Below, piece by piece: positions 56,391 to 64,000 of a stretch of DNA of 64,000 nucleotides. The stretch is from assembly GCA_964023275.1 (NCBI GenBank), contig OZ029916.1:46999749-47063748 (forward strand), read 5' to 3'. Position numbers and translations under genes: made by a program. The stretch comes from Norana najaformis (lineage: Eukaryota; Annelida; Clitellata; Crassiclitellata; Hormogastridae). Within the stretch, counting starts at the first letter, position 1. The number at the start of each line of letters is the position of its first letter. The notes under the pieces were generated by a model. The model had not been told where the DNA came from. It saw only the letters and a list, made by a program, of their open reading frames with translations, and did no database searches.

Positions 56391-56824
56391 ATAACACAAG
56401 TCATCCAAGGCAATTATTTTGCATAATTTTTTAAATTCTCGCGTTACTTACCCTGAATTAAAATAGCAATAAATCTCCAATGATTATCATTTCAGGCGGA
56501 ATTTCCGATATTTTTTACTTACTGACATAAATCTACATTTAACGGAGAAGAAACCTAAATCTTCTATATCTAAACACGAACCTGAATATGCTGTTCGCGT
56601 TACACACGGCAAGAAAATTTCGACCATAGATATCTTGAATAAACTTAAGTGTCAGCATTGTATGAAGTAATTATTTGGCTTATGACATTATGTATAAGTC
56701 TGGCGCATTTCACCTCAAGTCATGAAATGACCAAATTTAAGAAACACACACACAACAAAAATTAATGTTTACGTTAGTCAATAGTATTGATTCAGCTCTA
56801 ATTTTAATTTTACAGTGAATTCAT

Positions 56825-56925
56825 GGGGCGAGATCCTTCACCACCGCTGCCCGTGTGAATGGTTACACGCCATTTAAGACTTGTACGGCCTTGCTAGCCC
56901 GAGATCCAATTCTGTTACATATAGC
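56825..56925 (-). mobile_element. Short retroposon, family F4
   Basis: GATCCTTCACCACCGCTGCC CG, GGTTACACGCCATTTAAGAC and TGCTAGCCCGAGATCCAA are the complement of the F4 core. Confidence 0.55.
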
Positions 56926-57347
56926 CACAGTCGGAACCGGCATCCACACGAAGTTATAAGGCAGTGAAGTAAATGGCCTAATAGAACTCGGCGGAACCTC
57001 AGTAGGCAATACTTCGCTTTCGACAACCAAACTTGTACATTAAGTACAATAATACACGCTAATGAACTTAGTGCACTTGTTACAGTGACAGTAGACCTGC
57101 TTAATAAATCTATAAATGTAAAGTAAAGGGGGGTGAGGTTGTTCAATTTATCCTTTAAACTTAAAACAATAATGACCGGTTAGCTGCTTTCTGCCAGATG
57201 TTTACCCACAATTCCCTGAATGTCTTTTCGTCAATTTTAACTCGGCTAGACCCAGAAGTTCAGCAGTCTATGATTTCGACGCTACGAAAGGAAAGGAGGG
57301 GCCGATAAAAGGAATCGATTGAATTAGGCTGAAAATACATATACAAA

Positions 57348-60650
<3,303 letters not shown>

Positions 60651-61359
60651 AAGCTTTACTGCCCCCAGTTTTTCCGACATTGTCAGATCTATTCTTTCGA
60701 TTTTTATTTCGTCTGCTGGTAAAAGTTGTTTTCGTTTTAATGATTGGTTAACAGACAACAAACTTCATGTTTCATCCCAATTTCTACACTGGTTCTCTTT
60801 TAAAGTTCTTGTAAAGGTTCCAGTTCCTGGCCGTTTTACTGTTCTGCTGCTCATGTCACAATGAAGCCATTTTTGTTAGGACTTTATGCAAAACAGTTTT
60901 AGTAGCTTCTTCACTTGTGACCATCAATGTAAAGTGAAAAAAGAAAAACTGATTCTGTCGAGTTGAGGTGTGAAATTTCTGCTTTGAAGTTATTGAATGG
61001 TGTTCTGCAGCTGCCCTCAATGAAACCAGCACCATAAAGTTGCTGCCTCATTTGTGATTAACAGCTGGTTAAAAATGTTTGACCATCCATAAAGCACAAA
61101 CAAGAGTCGAGATTTGCTTTAGATCCACATATATATATATATATTATATATATATATATGGCTAAAACAAAGTCATATATATGGCTATATTGTGCCTATA
61201 ATGGATGGTAAAGACAAAGATAGAGCCATTGTGAGGATCTTAAAAAGCACTATTATACATGACCACGTAGAGTAAGTGCACACGTACATTATGCAGTCCT
61301 GCAACTTAAAATTTGACGTGGACCAACAGTGAAAACCCTGGGGCAAATGTTTAATGGCA

Positions 61360-61640
61360 AGAAGAGCAGTCCCTTAAGCTAACCCTGCGAGGCGGGCATG
61401 GGTACGAAATGTCAGCAACTTCATTTTCTTTGCCCTTGCATGTGAGTGGAAGAGAAGGAAGGCATCTCCCTTGCTGCCTGATCTTCCAAACGTGTGGAAC
61501 CAGCAAGCACTTTACAGCCGAGTTCACTAGCAGACAATGTTGGAACAGAAACCTTTGAATATCTGTGTGCAGGGGTTTGAACCCATGACCTCTGGGTTGA
61601 CAGTCCATCATGCTAACAACTAGACTAAACACCTCATTAG
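61360..61640 (-). mobile_element. tRNA-derived SINE, family F9
   Basis: The minus strand opens with a tRNA-like region (GTTTAGTCTAGTTGTTAGCA TGATGG, ACTGTCAACCC, B box GGGTTCAAACCC) whose anticodon-loop position reads GTC, suggesting tRNA-Asp ancestry. A body follows (TGAACTCGGCTGTAAAG, GCCTTCCTTCTCTTCCACTC). A diverged copy is at 46480-46745. Confidence 0.6.
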
Positions 61641-62529
61641 TAATACCAGTGAAATTCCACGGTCTGGTTAATAATATTCAACTGTATCGCTAATAATATT
61701 CAAATGTCTCGTTAATAGTAATATTCAAATGTAATGTTAAACTCTGAGTTTTACCAGAATTGAAAAACAGATACTAATGGTAACACAAATCGGTTACTAA
61801 CGGTTTAGTAGTACCTACATAATTTCAGTAACTTTCATCCAGTATTGCTGTGGAAATATGCAGTCACAAAGTACTTCACCATGATATATGAATATGGTAA
61901 TGAACAGAATTACTATAATCTACAAGTATGGCTAAGATCCTATTGTACTGCAACATGTAAGTACCATAGTCGATATACATTCGTTCGTAATTATGGCTTA
62001 ATAAAATGCTTCTTAAAATGCAGTTCACAGTGAAAAGGCCAAATGAGATAAGATCCTGTCTTTGGTCGCTCTGTAGTTCATCAGGTTGCAATTCCTAATT
62101 AATTCTTAATTATTCAAGTGACACTGAATTTTCTATGTCCAGAACAAAACGTAGATTACGTAGAGACTGGCCAACAGAATCACAGAGAGTAACATCGTCT
62201 TCATGTTTTCTCTTCGAAGCGACCGGAGAGAAGTTTCTGCAACATGCAAATCAAGCAAATAAGCAAAGCATCCATGCACAAGAAAGTCGTTACAATGATG
62301 TCTTGGGAAGCTGCATTATGAATTGCCTTACAACACAGTTGTGCAACAAGTTTTTTCCATAGATGAATTAAGTTTGGAATCCAGGTCCCCATGTTACGTC
62401 AGAATTTGTATTGTAATTATTAACTGTATTGTATTATAACAAATTTCTCTGTACTTCATACACGTGGCTGCCTCTGCCTCCCCCTAAGCTTGCAGTAAAT
62501 AACTATGGAAGAAAGATGTACGATAGCTA

Positions 62530-62737
62530 CAATAAAGGGTCAACAGAGAAAATGGATTGGTCATATACAGTACCGAGAGGGGAACCAGTAGAGAACTGTC
62601 ACTGAAGGCAGAAAGGAGGGAGGAAGACCCAGACAGATGCTGCTGGATTGGATGATGACGGATGGATGTGGCAGGCTGAAAGAAGAAGCTCAGCACCAAA
62701 AAGAGTGGCATCATTGGACATCTGAACCTGCCTGAGG
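62530..62737 (+). pseudogene. LINE C-terminal fragment
   Basis: QQRKWIGHIQYREGNQ, a TAG stop, then TVTEGRKEGGRPRQMLLDWM MTDGCGRLKEEAQHQKEWHH and WTSEPA with a final TGA. This is the GRxxGGRPRxMLLDWM...WxxWxxEPA terminus of a LINE polyprotein. Confidence 0.7.
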
Positions 62738-63174
62738 GCAGAGAACCTGACGAAGAAGTAAATACTAAAACTTTTTTACTCAGAAAAGAAATTTACGCTT
62801 AGGTCATTTGGACTTGAGGTACGTGTGGACTTGTCTTGAATCAGTTCAACTTTGGACTGATCTAGTAAATAAGTAGAATGATGGGACAACGATGACCTAG
62901 TTAACTAAAACAATGACCTGGTTAACTTAAATACGCACTGTATCCTTCGAGCTGAGCTTGAAATTCTTTTTCTTCGTTCTGTAGCTGGATTCTGTAAACA
63001 GAGAACAGACGAATTTAAAGTTGATTTCAAACATAATCCTCTTTCATTCCACTCTCAGACTTCTTCTGTGCAGGCTAAAGACGAATAGAAATTTACCTGT
63101 GAGGCACAGGCCACAAAACTAACCTCAGTACATAAGTATCATAGCTGCGTTGTCAGTGGTCAGGCCAGCTACCT

Positions 63175-63312
63175 AATCTAATAAACATTTAACATTGCCG
63201 TTATCATAATGCCCAAAGCATCAGTCGACACTTGCTTTAAGTCAGAATCAGTCTAAATGCATTAATTTCTAATTAATAATAATGATCTGTTGGAGAACCC
63301 AGGTCAAACCTG
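63175..63312 (-). mobile_element. LINE 3' end, family F2
   Basis: CTAATCTAATAAAC tail complement, GCCGTTATCATAATGCCCAA AGCATCAGTCGAC, then GATCTGTTGGAGAACCCAGG TC. Confidence 0.6.
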
Positions 63313-64000
63313 GAAGTATGTATGTATGTGTCCAAACACTTAATGTAGTGCCTCACAAAAGGCGCTCTACTCGCGTAGCTATCTAACTAATCTAACCAAG
63401 GGCATTTAACACAAATGTTTGCTGAAGAGTACGTATGGGCAGCGGACAACTGTTCCAAGACGAAGGTCTAAAACAAAAGAAAACATGATGGGCTGAAGTG
63501 GATTGTCAGAGTGACAGCTTCTGCATTTCTTCAACAATAGAGTGCTACAATCATTGACCCGGTTTACTTAAGACTGGAACACAGAGCTCCATGATGTGCG
63601 CCGGTACAGTCCGATCACTGAGGCCCGCAAAAAGGAGCAACTGTGTCTTCCCTTGGCTAGCAGCAAAATCCAAACACACTGAACCCAGAGAGGAAACGGT
63701 TTGCTTTCCAATCTCGTCTCTAATAGATCTGTTCCATAAATCAACTGGAGCATTTGTGGAAAACAGGAACACTTTAACAGGTCCGAAAATCTAAAGTTGT
63801 CACATCTCTTTCATTCAGATGTCGCTTAGATCTGGTCTGATCAATGTATATTTGTATGTAACAGAACATTTATAAAAAGCATTTTGAAAGCGTTTGAAAG
63901 GCACTCTTGAGCACACTTCTGAGCATGTGATAACATTGTGAGAGTTATTAATCTGGGGCAGAATACGAGCCAATCGTAATTCCGAGATTTCTACAGCGCC

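Larger units (their letters stand above)
49117..57347. other. Repeat-rich interval between K2P and NEDD8
   Basis: No gene recognised. Contents: pyrimidine-rich CTGT arrays with an internal 180-bp duplication (50160-50760), TA/TG repeats (50757-50791), CATA arrays (51180-51362; 53153-53320), LINE fragments (51675-52470; 52690-52930), a solo MITE end (53368-53410), an F1 SINE (53871-54050), F3 LINE ends (55405-55690, 55930-56085, 56295-56390) and an F4 copy (56825-56925). An open stretch at 49297-49623 (+) is unassigned, and 54060-55390 holds nothing I can name. Confidence 0.5.
60651..64000. other. Intergenic sequence after NEDD8
   Basis: No gene recognised. Contents: TA repeats (61127-61160), an F9 SINE (61360-61640, -), a LINE C-terminus (62530-62735, +), an F2 LINE end (63175-63310, -), a decayed LINE terminus (about 63400-63480, -, SSWNSCPLPIRT) and an F3 tail cut by the window edge (63972-64000). 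The rest shows nothing I can name. Confidence 0.5.

Overview
The window is nuclear DNA of an invertebrate animal. The genes are split by GT-AG introns (one GC-AG), coding density is low and AT content is high. Fragments of many LINE and SINE families and numerous micro- and minisatellites fill the introns and intergenic space. The gene set (K2P potassium channel, LMBRD2, ciliary CFAP144, MPV17L2, NDUFAF8, NEDD8, an animal GH3 beta-xylosidase-like protein) is bilaterian-like. I cannot fix the phylum from sequence alone; a lophotrochozoan or deuterostome invertebrate is my guess.

Layout from left to right: (1) the 3' end of a GH3 glycosidase gene (+, 294-2662); (2) a complete three-exon NDUFAF8 gene (-, 5743-6769); (3) a four-exon CFAP144/FAM183 gene (+, 8017-12513) with a decayed copy of exon 2 and a second, intact terminal exon at 15112-15204; (4) a repeat-rich gap; (5) LMBRD2 (-, 21824-33133), twelve exons, with the splice donor of exon 7 tandemly amplified; (6) a three-exon gene for a membrane-anchored SRPBCC-like protein (-, 37686-40069); (7) MPV17L2 (+, 41130-44362), head-to-head with the previous gene; (8) a two-coding-exon K2P channel gene (-, 45533-48121); (9) a retroelement fragment with a restriction-like endonuclease-type motif (-, 48484-49053); (10) about 8 kb of repeats; (11) NEDD8 (+, 57348-60650), beginning with very small exons.

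The genes are ordinary eukaryotic neighbours with no operon logic. Three products act at or in mitochondria (NDUFAF8, MPV17L2) or cilia (CFAP144), three are membrane proteins (LMBRD2, K2P, the SRPBCC-like protein) and NEDD8 is a ubiquitin-like modifier.

The most unusual material is (a) the seven extra copies of a 36-bp unit carrying the exon end and 5' splice site of LMBRD2 exon 7, (b) duplicated exons of CFAP144, (c) the 18/18/30-nt exon series and GC-AG intron of NEDD8, and (d) many unrelated retroposon families sharing a 3' terminal motif close to GGCGCTATATAAAT, including LINE/SINE pairs with the same tail. I found no CRISPR array, no genuine tRNA or rRNA gene and no complete autonomous transposon. 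All exon boundaries were read by eye from splice signals, reading frame and recalled family sequences.
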